Below, in pieces: positions 1 to 9,098 of a stretch of DNA of 64,000 nt (its first letter is position 1; every line of letters starts with the position of its first letter). The stretch is from Bifidobacterium callitrichos DSM 23973 (GTDB lineage: Bacteria > Actinomycetota > Actinomycetes > Actinomycetales > Bifidobacteriaceae), in the NCBI RefSeq assembly GCF_000741175.1, contig NZ_JGYS01000017.1, forward strand, positions 1 through 64,000. The letters run 5' to 3'. The notes under the pieces were generated by a model that searched no databases, was not told the DNA's origin, and saw only the letters and a list, made by a program, of their open reading frames with translations. Made by a program: the position numbers and the translations under genes.

Positions 1-890
1 CCCCCGCGCCGGTCAAGCGCAGCGCCGATGCGGCGGCGGCCGCGTCCGCCTCGCGCAAGCCCGGCGAGCTGTTCTCCGACGCGATCAAGCAGCAGCTCGG
101 CGTCGTCTTCGGACGCATGAGCCGTCCGGTCACGCTCGCGCTGGAGCTGGATGACACCCCGCTTTCGGCGGAATTGCAGGGATTCGTCGGTGAGATGGTC
201 GCGCTGTCCAATGGCAAGTTGAACTCCGTGGCGATCGATGCGGCCGGACTTGTCACGGCGGTCGACGGTTCGTCCGCGCCGGAATCGCTGGTCGTCGGCG
301 AACCGGCTCAGATCGTGCTGCCGGCGGAGGCCGATGGCGATGCCTCTGTGCTGCCGACGTACGGCACGCTGGACGACACCGGCCGCGCCGAGTTCGACGC
401 GGCGGGACTGCTGCCCGGCGCTCGTCCGGCCGCGCGCCTGTGCGTCGCCGGTGATGACGGGCGACTGGTGTTCACCGGCCTCGCGTTCCATGGCGTGCCC
501 TCCGGCCACGAGTTCAACTCGTTCGTGCTGGGCCTGTACAACGCGGCCGGCCCCGGCCAGCCTCTGGACGACGATCTGCGCTCGCGCGCGGAGGCGATCG
601 ACAAGCCGACCGATGTGATGATCCTCGTGTCGCTCACCTGCACGATGTGCCCGGAGACGGTACTCGCCTCCCAGCGCATCGCCTCGCTCAACCCGAACGT
701 ACGCGCCGAGGCCTACGACATCTCGCACTTCCCGGAGCTCAAGGACCAGTACGGTGCGATGAGCGTGCCCTGCATCGTCATCAATCGTGGCGCTGGAGCC
801 GGCGCGGATGGCGCTGCGGCCGCAGGTGAGCAGAAGGTCGAGTTCGGCAAGAAGAGCATTCCCCAGATGCTCGCCCTGCTCGGCGCGTAG
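1..890 (+). CDS. C-terminal part of a TrxB/AhpF-like FAD-dependent disulfide reductase (partial at left edge)
   Basis: The reading frame is open from base 3 through the left edge, so the ATG at 117 is internal and this is the 3' end of a longer gene. The visible part resembles the thioredoxin-like domain attached to AhpF-type or bifidobacterial TrxB-type flavoproteins. A Cys-Thr-Met-Cys redox pair (bases 639-650) is followed about 40 residues later by a segment ending in the cis-proline type motif SVPCIVIN. Such domains pass electrons from an FAD/NAD(P)H reductase domain, which would lie to the left, to a peroxiredoxin. Whether this is AhpF-like or TrxB-like cannot be settled without the missing N-terminus. 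A strong hairpin follows the stop codon. Confidence 0.75.
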   Translation, partial: PAPVKRSADAAAAASASRKPGELFSDAIKQQLGVVFGRMSRPVTLALELDDTPLSAELQGFVGEMVALSNGKLNSVAIDAAGLVTAVDGSSAPESLVVGEPAQIVLPAEADGDASVLPTYGTLDDTGRAEFDAAGLLPGARPAARLCVAGDDGRLVFTGLAFHGVPSGHEFNSFVLGLYNAAGPGQPLDDDLRSRAEAIDKPTDVMILVSLTCTMCPETVLASQRIASLNPNVRAEAYDISHFPELKDQYGAMSVPCIVINRGAGAGADGAAAAGEQKVEFGKKSIPQMLALLGA

Positions 891-908
891 CCTGCGCTCC
901 GCGAGTCA

Positions 909-950
909 CGCCCGGTCGCCGGCGGTTCGGATTCCGGCGACCGGGCGTTT
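909..950 (+). terminator. Hairpin terminator after the disulfide reductase gene
   Basis: A perfect 14-bp inverted repeat (909-922 and 934-947) with an 11-base loop is followed by TTT. It lies 18 bases after the stop codon, consistent with an intrinsic terminator with a weak T-tract. Confidence 0.7.
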
Positions 951-1003
951 CCGGCTGCCAACTGCGTTTGCAGGGGTGGATCTTCCCGCCTCCGGATATC
1001 CAT

Positions 1004-1110
1004 CTTGCTTAGGAGGGGTGCTCATTCAGCGTAGACATGCCCTTATCGGGGCGGAATGTGCCGTTTGTTCGCAGGATACGCCCCGTCGGCAACCCCTTGT
1101 AACGTCGATG
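1004..1110. repeat. Possible decayed copy of the 205-bp palindromic repeat
   Basis: The stretch at 1004-1023 resembles the inner module of the large palindromes at 10.9, 14.1 and 54.6 kb. The stretch around 1092-1104 shares 13 consecutive bases (ACCCCTTGTAACG) with the right outer module of the 10.9-kb copy. The two half-sites are about 70 bp apart, so most of the element would be missing. This is a by-eye match only. Confidence 0.3.
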
Positions 1111-1203
1111 GATGTCGGCAGGGCGGCGGATGTACCCCTGCGAACCAGGATTGCGGATGCCATGGTGTGTATCAATGGCGAAGGCTCGGCGAAGGAGCTT
1201 CAC

Positions 1204-1821
1204 ATGCGCGACGATGCGATGGGTGGTGCAGCAGGTTCTCCCGACATGCGCGGTCGGGAGCATGGACGGGATTGGATTCACATCGGATGTGTGGTGGCCG
1301 TGTGCGTCCTGTACATGCTGTTGCTGATGTGTGTTGCGATGGGCGAATTGCCTTGGGCCGACTACGAGACGCGCGGCGCATTCTCCATGGGCACCGCATT
1401 GATGATCAACTTCCTGTTCCCGCCCGTGCTGTTGGGCGTGGGCATGATATACGGGCTGAGACCGCAATCGCTGCCGGAACCGGAATCAGAGCCGCTGCCG
1501 AATCCACAATCCGGGGCGTCGCATCGCGTGGCCGACTGGGCGACGGTCCGCGGTGCCTTGCGTGCGTTCCTGTTCCCCCTGATCTCCGCGCTTCCCGCGT
1601 TCCCGCTGATATTCATGCTTGCCGTGGCGAGTGATTTCTGCGCGGTAAACTCCGTGTGCACGCAGGTCGGACCGTGGATACTGAACTGGATCAGTCTGGG
1701 GCAGGTGTGGTGGTTCATGGAGCTGTTCGCCGCTTCCGGTTGCATCGGCCTCGCCGCGACCCTGCTGGTCAGGCTCGCGGCGCGTCTGGTTCGTGGCCTG
1801 CGTGCTTGCCGGCGACTGTGA
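1204..1821 (+). CDS. Hypothetical four-helix membrane protein
   Basis: This 205-residue protein is not recognised as a named family. The start is chosen because AAGGAG at 1192-1197 lies six bases upstream; longer in-frame extensions have no such site. Four hydrophobic segments (about residues 25-46, 62-84, 118-142 and 168-192) predict an integral membrane protein. A Pro/Glu-rich hydrophilic loop lies between helices 2 and 3 (about 86-105), and the C-terminus is Arg-rich and probably cytoplasmic. The 3' end runs 53 bases into the convergent MFS gene. Nothing in the neighbourhood indicates a function. Confidence 0.6.
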   Translation: MRDDAMGGAAGSPDMRGREHGRDWIHIGCVVAVCVLYMLLLMCVAMGELPWADYETRGAFSMGTALMINFLFPPVLLGVGMIYGLRPQSLPEPESEPLPNPQSGASHRVADWATVRGALRAFLFPLISALPAFPLIFMLAVASDFCAVNSVCTQVGPWILNWISLGQVWWFMELFAASGCIGLAATLLVRLAARLVRGLRACRRL

Positions 1822-3061
1822 CGAGCGTCGCGCACAGCAGCGCCACTGTGAACAGCACGGCGAGCACCGGAATCAGTGCGGAGTAACGATGCGTCTGGTC
1901 GGGGGAGTGGGTGACCACGAACGAGGCGAGCTGGTTGCCGGACAGGCCGGCGAACGCCCACGCGCTCAACGTCAGCCCATGCGTGGTGGAGACGGTTTTC
2001 GTACCGAAATGCTGGTCGAGCAGCACCGGCAGCGTGGAGAATCCGCCGCCGTAGCCCGCGTTGATGAGGAACAGCATGGCTAGCACCGCCCACAGCAGCG
2101 CGTTGCCGATGCTGTTGAGCGCGACCTGCAGCAGACATACCAGAATCGACATGATGAAGATCACCTGATACACGGTCTCACGGCGCTTGAGGTGATCGGA
2201 CAGCGTTGAGAAGCCCATACGTCCGGCCGTGTTGAACACGGAGTCGATGGCGAGCACCAGCCCGATGACGCCTGCAGTGGCGGCGGCGAAATCGGACGGA
2301 GCCAACGCGGCATACTGCGGGAGGGCGGCCAGCACGTCGTGCAGGATGTCCTTCTCCTGGCTGATGAGCGCCAGGCCGCAGGTGATGTTGAGATAGAAGG
2401 CGATCCAGATGCCCCAGAACACCGGCTTCTTCAAGATCGAGACGCGGCTGACGTGCGAGGTGGCCGGATCGTAGGTCCAGCCGGCCGGACGGCGGATGAG
2501 CAGGAATCCGACCAGCATCATGACCGCGTAGACCGCGGCGAGCACGAAGAACATGCTCACCAGACCGACCGTGCCGATCAGGTATTCCATCAGCGGACTG
2601 GCTATGGCCTTGGCGAGTCCGAACCCGGCGACCGCGATGCCAGTGGCGAGGCCCTTGTTGTCGGAGAACCACAGCATCAGGTTCTTGACCGGGGTGAGGT
2701 AGCCCACGCCAAGTCCGACGCCCATGATCGCGCCGTAGCAGATGAACACGCCCGGCAGGAATCCGGCGGCGATGCTCACGCCCGTGCCGGCGAAGCCGAC
2801 CACGAAGCAGACCATGGAGACGAAGGCGGACCGCTTGATGTTCCTCTCCACCATCGGGCCCGCGAACGCGGCGGACATGCCGAGGAAGAAGATGGCGAGG
2901 GAGAACGCCCACTCCACCGAGGCGGGCGCGGCGTGGAGACGGTCGGCGATGAGCTGTTTGAAGACGCTCCAACAGTAGACCGTGCCGATTGGAATGTGGA
3001 TGAGAAGAGCCGGGATGATCGCGCTGGTCCAGCGGTTCCCGGCGGAAGCGATTCGTGCCAT
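1769..3061 (-). CDS. MFS transporter, oxalate/formate antiporter (OxlT/OFA)-like
   Basis: A 430-residue polytopic protein of the major facilitator superfamily with about 12 hydrophobic helices. The N-terminal stretch with IGTVYCWSVF, and the helices after it, resemble the OFA family (OxlT, YhjX), whose known members exchange organic anions across the cytoplasmic membrane. Substrate cannot be inferred here. The start at 3061 is preceded on its strand by AAGGGG about ten bases upstream; a longer in-frame extension is Arg-rich and non-membrane and was rejected. The C-terminal 53 bases overlap the convergent neighbour tail to tail. Confidence 0.85.
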   Translation of the reverse strand: MARIASAGNRWTSAIIPALLIHIPIGTVYCWSVFKQLIADRLHAAPASVEWAFSLAIFFLGMSAAFAGPMVERNIKRSAFVSMVCFVVGFAGTGVSIAAGFLPGVFICYGAIMGVGLGVGYLTPVKNLMLWFSDNKGLATGIAVAGFGLAKAIASPLMEYLIGTVGLVSMFFVLAAVYAVMMLVGFLLIRRPAGWTYDPATSHVSRVSILKKPVFWGIWIAFYLNITCGLALISQEKDILHDVLAALPQYAALAPSDFAAATAGVIGLVLAIDSVFNTAGRMGFSTLSDHLKRRETVYQVIFIMSILVCLLQVALNSIGNALLWAVLAMLFLINAGYGGGFSTLPVLLDQHFGTKTVSTTHGLTLSAWAFAGLSGNQLASFVVTHSPDQTHRYSALIPVLAVLFTVALLCATLVTVAGKHAGHEPDAPRA

Positions 3062-3428
3062 AGGCGGATGTCCCCTTTCACTGCCGATGCCGGTTGCCCG
3101 ACGATTCCGCAAGAGACGCCTCACCCGAATCCGCACCAACCTACGTGGCACATGACGGTACTGCCCGCACATGCGAACATCGTTGGTGTAAGGTTCATCG
3201 GCGCTACTGGCTCTCGTCGATGCCGACAATGCAGCATTCTAGCAGGGTGGCGTTTCGGTACCCGCGGCTGGGATGGGGGATTTCGGTGAGATGGTTCACA
3301 TCGGACGGTTGGATGGGAGGCGGAGTGCGGGATTGCACCGGTCGGGCGGACGGGAAACGACAAACTCTGCAAGGTCCGGAGGTCTTTTTCGCGTTACGGG
3401 GGTTTCGCGCGCCAAGACGTGCTAAACG
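3062..3428. other. Intergenic stretch upstream of the MFS gene
   Basis: About 370 bases between the MFS start and the ppc terminator. It should contain the MFS promoter and ribosome binding site. I see no convincing gene, repeat or structured element in it. Confidence 0.5.
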
Positions 3429-3467
3429 GGGGAGCCCCGCAACCTGACAGAGGTTGCGGGGCTCCCC
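3429..3467 (-). terminator. Terminator after ppc
   Basis: A perfect 16-bp inverted repeat (3429-3444 and 3452-3467) with a 7-base loop lies about 25 bases after the ppc stop codon. On the minus strand it is followed by GTTTA, a short T-containing tail. It could act on transcripts from either side. Confidence 0.75.
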
Positions 3468-3492
3468 GATGATTCGACGGCGCGGACCGGAA

Positions 3493-6249
3493 TCAGCCCG
3501 TGTTCTGCAGGCCTGCGGCGACGCCGGAGACCGTGCAGAGGATGAGATAGATGAACCCGGCCTGCTGGCTCTTGGAGAGCTCTTCCTTGTCCACCTTCTT
3601 ACGCAGCGAACGCAGCGCCAGCACCTGGGTGACGGACAGCGCGTCCACGTACGGGGAGCGGATTCGGATGGCCTGGCCGAGCACGTGACGGTGCTGCAGC
3701 GGCCACTTGTCGCCGACGATGTCGAGCACCCACTTGCGGGTGAGCTCCATCTCGTGCATGACCTTCTCCGGCAGATCCGTGCGATCGTCGAGCGCCAGAT
3801 ACATCTTGGCGATGCGCTCGTCGGTCTTGGCCAGCGACATCTCGATGTTGTCGATGAACGTGGAGAACAGCGGCCATTCCTCGTAGGCCTGACGCATCGT
3901 CTCCAGATCGCCGAACTGCTCGCATGCGGTGCCGAGGCCGTACCATGCGGCCAGGTTGATGCGCGCCTGAGCCCAGGAGAAGATCCACGGGATCGTACGC
4001 AGATCGTCGAGCGACTTCGCGCCGAGGCCACGCTTGGCCGGACGGGAGCCGATCGGCAGCAGGCCGATCTCCGTCAGCGGCGTCACGGTGGAGAACCACT
4101 GCGCGAAATCGGGCGTGTGCAGCAGGTCGAGGAAGCGGTTGTGCGCGGCCTCGTCGAGCTCGTGCGCCATCTCGGCGTACTTGGCGGTCATGTCCGTGTT
4201 GCGCTTCTCGACGCTCGGCGCGGACTGGAGCAGGGTCGCCGCCGCAACGGACTCGACGTGGCGGATGGCCAGCACCGGGTTGCCGTAGCGGGCGAAGATG
4301 ACCTCGCCCTGTTCGGTGAGCTTGAAGCGGCACTTGACCGATCCGACCGGCTGGGCAAGCACCGCGCGGTTGGCGGGGCCGCCACCACGACCGACGGCAC
4401 CGCCGCGGCCATGGAACAGGGTCAGGTCGATGTCGTGCGATTCGGCCCACTTGGCGATGCGCTCCTGCGCGGAGTGCAGGGCCAGCGTGGCGGAGGTCGG
4501 GCCGGCGTCCTTCGAGGAGTCGGAGTAGCCGAGCATGACCTCGAGCTTGTTGCCGGTGGCCTTCAGACGAGCCTGCACCTCGGGGATCTTGATCATTTCC
4601 TCGAGCACGTCCACCGAGTTCTGCAGATCCTCGAGCTGCTCGAACAGCGGGATCACGTCGATGGTCGGCACGTCCTCCGGATGCGCGAAGGCGAGACGGT
4701 TGAGCTCGTAGACATCCTTGATGTTCTGCGCGCTCTTCGTGAACGAGATGATGTAGCGGCGTGCGGCCTTGAGTCCGTTGCGCTTCTGGATCGAGCCGAG
4801 GGCGCGGAAGGTGTCGAGCACCTCCTGAGTCATCGGCTGCAGCTCGCCGCGCTCGCCGTGCAGGCCGTGCTCGCGGATATCCGCGAGGGCGCGGGAGTGC
4901 ACGACCGAGTGCTGACGGAACTCCATCTCGACCATGTGGAAGCCGAAGGTCTCGGCCTGCCAGATCAGGTCCTGCAGCGGGCCGTAGGCGGAGCGCTTGG
5001 CGCCCGCGTCGGCCAGCGACTGCTGCACGGTCTTGAGATCGGCGATGAAGTCGTCGCAGGTGTGGTACATCAGGTCGGCGTCGCGCAGGATCGTGTAGTG
5101 CAGGCGATCGGCGATCACCAGCATGACGGCGCGGTGCAGCTCCTTGGTGGAGATCAGCGCGGCCTTGTCGGTGAGCCTCTCGCTCATCTCCTTCTGGTGG
5201 CTCCACAGCACCTTGAGCGCAGCGCTCGGCGGCGTGGTCTCGGCCTCCATCGTCAGGTTCTTGCCGACGGTGCGGGTGGCCTCCTCGAGGGCGGCCAGCA
5301 CATGGTCGGAGAACTTGCGCGCGACCTGACGGCTGACCTTCGCGGTGACGTTCGGGTTGCCGTCGCGGTCGGAGCCGATCCAGCTGCCCGGGTGGAAGAA
5401 CGCGGGGCAGACGGGCTCGACGAGTCCGGCCTTGTCGCCCAGGATCCAGTCGTCGAAGCGACGGTAGACCTTGGGGATCGTGTGGAAGAGCGTGTTGTCG
5501 AAGATGTCGAGAATCGTGTCCGCCTCTTCGACCGGGGTCGGCTTCTTGAGCGCGATCGGCGAGGTGCGGAACAGCGCGTCGATCTCGTTGTAGAGACGGC
5601 GCAGGTTCTCCTTCTTGTCGGAGCCGCCCAGCAGCTTGTTGGCCGTCAGCAGCTCGGAGATGCGGCGGATCTTGCCTTCGACCGCCTTACGGCGGGCCTC
5701 GGTGGGGTGCGCGGTGAACACCGGGTGGAACTCGAGTTGGTCGAGCAGCTCCTTGGCTTTCGCCGGGCCCATCTCGTTGATGAGCTGGTGGTAGGCGACG
5801 GTGAGCTCGTTGATCGGGTCCACGGCGCTGTCGTCGCTCACCTTGGCCTCACGTGCGTGCAGCACGGAGACGCGGTAGTCCTCCTCGCACAGGTTGGCGA
5901 GGTGGAAGTAGGTGGCGAATGCGCGGGCCAGAAGCTGGGCGTCGTGAAGCTTCATGGCGTCGATGACTTCCACGGCCTTCTTGAGACCATCGTGATCCGG
6001 ATCGGGATCGACCATCACGCCTTCGAAATGCTCGGCGCTGGCCTCGACGGCGTACTTGCGTACTTCGTCGAACGTGGAAAGCAATTTGGGATCGAATTCG
6101 CCGAGTACATCACGCAGGATGTGCAGACACAGATCCATGTCGTTGGCGAGTGATTCGGGCAGAGCACGCTCTTCGGGACCCTTGGTTCCCGTACCGGTCG
6201 AGACTATCGTCGCGTCGGCTGGCGTGATCTGCTGATCGTTATCTGTCAT
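3493..6249 (-). CDS. ppc: Phosphoenolpyruvate carboxylase
   Basis: This 918-residue enzyme carboxylates PEP with bicarbonate to oxaloacetate, the main anaplerotic step feeding aspartate and related amino acids in bifidobacteria. Diagnostic motifs are in order: VFTAHPTEARRK with the catalytic His near residue 181, GSDRDGNPNVT near 292-302, GYSDSSKDAG near 570, FHGRGGAVGRGGGP near 610, and the family-typical C-terminus QNTG. Length is normal for bacterial PEPC. The start at 6249 has AAGGAGG just upstream on the minus strand. The gene is monocistronic: it is divergent from the ThrE-like gene and ends at a strong hairpin. Long reading frames on the opposite strand are codon-bias shadows. Confidence 0.97.
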   Translation of the reverse strand: MTDNDQQITPADATIVSTGTGTKGPEERALPESLANDMDLCLHILRDVLGEFDPKLLSTFDEVRKYAVEASAEHFEGVMVDPDPDHDGLKKAVEVIDAMKLHDAQLLARAFATYFHLANLCEEDYRVSVLHAREAKVSDDSAVDPINELTVAYHQLINEMGPAKAKELLDQLEFHPVFTAHPTEARRKAVEGKIRRISELLTANKLLGGSDKKENLRRLYNEIDALFRTSPIALKKPTPVEEADTILDIFDNTLFHTIPKVYRRFDDWILGDKAGLVEPVCPAFFHPGSWIGSDRDGNPNVTAKVSRQVARKFSDHVLAALEEATRTVGKNLTMEAETTPPSAALKVLWSHQKEMSERLTDKAALISTKELHRAVMLVIADRLHYTILRDADLMYHTCDDFIADLKTVQQSLADAGAKRSAYGPLQDLIWQAETFGFHMVEMEFRQHSVVHSRALADIREHGLHGERGELQPMTQEVLDTFRALGSIQKRNGLKAARRYIISFTKSAQNIKDVYELNRLAFAHPEDVPTIDVIPLFEQLEDLQNSVDVLEEMIKIPEVQARLKATGNKLEVMLGYSDSSKDAGPTSATLALHSAQERIAKWAESHDIDLTLFHGRGGAVGRGGGPANRAVLAQPVGSVKCRFKLTEQGEVIFARYGNPVLAIRHVESVAAATLLQSAPSVEKRNTDMTAKYAEMAHELDEAAHNRFLDLLHTPDFAQWFSTVTPLTEIGLLPIGSRPAKRGLGAKSLDDLRTIPWIFSWAQARINLAAWYGLGTACEQFGDLETMRQAYEEWPLFSTFIDNIEMSLAKTDERIAKMYLALDDRTDLPEKVMHEMELTRKWVLDIVGDKWPLQHRHVLGQAIRIRSPYVDALSVTQVLALRSLRKKVDKEELSKSQQAGFIYLILCTVSGVAAGLQNTG

Positions 6250-6659
6250 CAGACCTCCTTCTGCCGTACCTCAGGTTGCCCGGTCTGACGGTCGCCCGCG
6301 GCTCCTCCGCGGTTGTTGAGGCCGTCCGTTGCGAGCCCACAGCCCGTATACGGCGTTTGGTTGTGGTCAGCATTCTATCGTCGCGAAATCGCCATCTATG
6401 TTACGAAGTTCGATTATCGGGCGATTATGTGGATATTCGGGGGTGGTCGGTTTTCCGTGCGATGGTCGTGTGATGATCGTGTGATGACCGTGGAACAAAC
6501 GTGGGACGATCATATGGCGACCACCGATTGTCCGAAAGGTGGACACGAAAGTGAACGCGGCGATGTTCGGGGAAGGGCGCGGGGTAGCGTACGATCTCGG
6601 GAAATTTGCGGGGATTCCATCGCAATTCGTCGGATTTCTTTCATCAGAATCGAATACAC
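6250..6659. promoter_or_regulatory. Divergent promoter region between ppc and the ThrE-like gene
   Basis: About 410 bases with lower GC than the flanking genes. It must hold promoters for both genes, though no promoter hexamers are clear enough to call. It contains three tandem 11-mers at 6461-6493, listed separately. No convincing gene is present. Confidence 0.5.
6461..6493. repeat. Three tandem 11-bp units in the ppc / ThrE-like spacer
   Basis: The units GATGGTCGTGT, GATGATCGTGT and GATGACCGTGG stand head to tail at 6461, 6472 and 6483. An 11-bp period places successive units on nearly the same DNA face, so they could be repeated protein sites. Short tandem units can also arise by chance slippage. 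Confidence 0.5.
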
Positions 6660-8921
6660 ATGCAACAGCAGACGGACCATACCGACACACAGAACGGGCG
6701 CCGCACCGATACCAAGGAACCGCCCAAGGAGCACGGTGCGATCGCCGTATCGCACTACCACACGCACTCCATTCCGCTGGACATGGAGGACATCGAACGC
6801 GACTGGGACAAGCCGATCACCGAGGCGGGCATCGCCGCCAAGGCGAGCGTCATCGTGCGCGTCGGACTGCTTGACCTGTCCGCCGGAACCGGATCGTTCC
6901 GCGTGCGCGAGATGATGCATCGCATCGCCTACCCGCTCGGCGTGCACGTGCGCGCCGACGTGAACCTGACCGACATCGAGGCCGCGTGCACCGACGGCAA
7001 GGACCGCATCACCGAGGTCATCGACCTGCCCACCACCGGCGTCAACACCGAACGCATCTGGCTGCTCGAGCACTTCGCCGACTGGTTCAGCGTGAACCTC
7101 GGCGAGGAGAGCATGTACCACACGCGCCCCGAGGTGTCCAAGGGCCTCATGCAGCACCTCGACGAGAAGGACGCCTCGCAGATGTCCGCCAAGCTCGCCA
7201 AGGAGCTGCGCGAGGAGGAGAAGGAGGAACGGGAGCGTCAGGCCGAGGCGCAGGAGGCGCGAGGTGCGACGGGAGCCGGTACGGTCGCGACATGGGTGAA
7301 TCGCCTCGCCGGCCGCGGCCATGACGTCAAGTCGGGTCAGTCGGGTCAGTTGGACCAGTCGGGTCAGTTGGGTCATGACGGCAAGTCCGGTCAGGTTGAA
7401 CAGGATGGGCAGGACGCCGTCCTCGACGCTCTCGAGGCAGCAAGTCAGCACACCGATCCCGGCCAGCCGCTCGCCGAACCGCTGGACGTGCATGAGAGCG
7501 ACTGGTCCAAGTCGGCGATGACCGAATCGCTCGCCGAACGCGCCGAACTCGCCAAGCAAGAGGAGCGCGAACGGCAGGAGCGGCATCGTCGCCGCGGCGT
7601 CAACGGATCCGGTCACGCCGACTCCGAGGTGATGGGGCCCGACTTCGAGGACATGAGGGACAGGATGGCCGATCGTAAGCCGTCACGCGAGCGCCTCGTC
7701 GATCGTGAGTTCCGTGAGGTCCGTGACGCGCATGAGGGCCGAGGCCGTCATGGCGTGGCACCGGAAGAAGGCTTCGTCGGCAACGGCGGCGGCACCAACG
7801 GCGGTGCCAAGGGCGCCAAGGCCGCCAACGGCACTGCGGGATCCTCCTCTCGCAAACGTGATCACAAGCCGCCGAAGGGCGAATACGCCGAACACTTCGA
7901 CCACGTCGGCAAGACACCCGTGGCCGGCCGCCCCGGCATCACCGTGCGGCAGGCGCACAAGCGACTCGACATGATCGAGCACCGCAAGCCGCTCTACTCC
8001 CCCGCGTTCGCCGGACTCGCCTCCGCCATCGCCTGCGCATCCTTCGTGTTCCTTCTGGGCGGCGGCCCGTATGACATGGTCGGCGCGTTCGTCGGCGCCG
8101 GACTCGGCCACTGGCTGCGCCGCCGGCTCTTCGCCCACCACCTGAACCAGTTCTTCGTCACCTTCGTGTGCGTGGCCGTCGCCGCGCTCGCCTGCACCGG
8201 CACGCTGCGACTGATCGGCCTGTTCGACCCGATCGCCCTGCAGCACGACACCGCGTACATCGGCGCGATGCTCTTCGTCATCCCCGGCTTCCCGCTCATC
8301 ACCAGCGGACTGGACATGGCGAAGATCGACTTCCCCTCGGGCATCCAACGTCTCGCCTACTTCCTGTGCATCGTGCTCATGGCCACGCTCGCAGGCTGGA
8401 TGATCGCCACGATCGTGCACCTCAACCCCACCGGATTCGAGCCGCTCGGGTTGAACCCGTGGGTCAACGCGCTGCTGCGCGCCGTGTTCGCGTTCCTCGG
8501 AGTCTGGGGCTTCTCGATCATGTTCAACTCGCCGCAGCGCATGTGCCTGACCGCCGCCGTCATCGGCATGATCACCGACACCCTGCGTCTCGAGATCGTC
8601 GACGCCGGCGTGCCCGCCGAAGCGGGCGCATTCATCGGCGCCCTGCTCGCCGGCCTGCTCGCCTCCGCATGGCGATCCTCGGTACGCAAGGGCTGGCTGC
8701 CCCCGCACCTTGGCTATCCGCGCATCTGCCTGACCGTGCCGTCGATCGTGATCATGGTCCCCGGCATGTATATGTACCGCGCGATGTGGTACCTCGGCAG
8801 CTTCCAGACGATCCACGCACTCGACTGGGCGTTCCGCGCGTTCATGGTGATCGTCTGCCTGCCGATCGGGCTGGCGATGGCCCGCGTCATCACGGACAAG
8901 TCCTGGCGCTACGACATCTGA
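6660..8921 (+). CDS. Threonine/serine exporter, ThrE family, with a long charged insert
   Basis: A 753-residue protein combining the hydrophilic ThrE N-terminal domain (about residues 20-170, with SVIVRVGLLDLSAGTG) and a C-terminal membrane domain of about ten helices (from about residue 450). ThrE exports threonine and serine in Corynebacterium. Family members are usually near 450-500 residues. Here about 250 residues of Gln/Gly/Glu/Arg-rich, low-complexity sequence separate the two parts, including short repeats of the type SGQSGQLDQSGQLG near residues 225-250. The start at 6660 lacks a clear Shine-Dalgarno; an in-frame ATG at 6606 is possible. The family call is firm, the substrate is inferred. 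Confidence 0.82.
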   Translation: MQQQTDHTDTQNGRRTDTKEPPKEHGAIAVSHYHTHSIPLDMEDIERDWDKPITEAGIAAKASVIVRVGLLDLSAGTGSFRVREMMHRIAYPLGVHVRADVNLTDIEAACTDGKDRITEVIDLPTTGVNTERIWLLEHFADWFSVNLGEESMYHTRPEVSKGLMQHLDEKDASQMSAKLAKELREEEKEERERQAEAQEARGATGAGTVATWVNRLAGRGHDVKSGQSGQLDQSGQLGHDGKSGQVEQDGQDAVLDALEAASQHTDPGQPLAEPLDVHESDWSKSAMTESLAERAELAKQEERERQERHRRRGVNGSGHADSEVMGPDFEDMRDRMADRKPSRERLVDREFREVRDAHEGRGRHGVAPEEGFVGNGGGTNGGAKGAKAANGTAGSSSRKRDHKPPKGEYAEHFDHVGKTPVAGRPGITVRQAHKRLDMIEHRKPLYSPAFAGLASAIACASFVFLLGGGPYDMVGAFVGAGLGHWLRRRLFAHHLNQFFVTFVCVAVAALACTGTLRLIGLFDPIALQHDTAYIGAMLFVIPGFPLITSGLDMAKIDFPSGIQRLAYFLCIVLMATLAGWMIATIVHLNPTGFEPLGLNPWVNALLRAVFAFLGVWGFSIMFNSPQRMCLTAAVIGMITDTLRLEIVDAGVPAEAGAFIGALLAGLLASAWRSSVRKGWLPPHLGYPRICLTVPSIVIMVPGMYMYRAMWYLGSFQTIHALDWAFRAFMVIVCLPIGLAMARVITDKSWRYDI

Positions 8922-9098
8922 TCGGCGCTTGATCGGCAGGCTAACCGACCTTCGCGCCGCGGCCGAACGCGCCCATACTCTGAGACGGTTTCGTGGCGTT
9001 TTCGGCGGATTGTCCGCACTGTCGGGGAACGTCGAGCGATATCGGGGAACGAGCATACAAGACAAGAGCGGAACGAGAGAAAGTAAGGCGGCCTTATC

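Noticed and set aside
3454-6153. An 899-codon open frame antisense to ppc
   Set aside because: Same cause: the sense strand carries all PEP carboxylase motifs, and the antisense product is biased nonsense.
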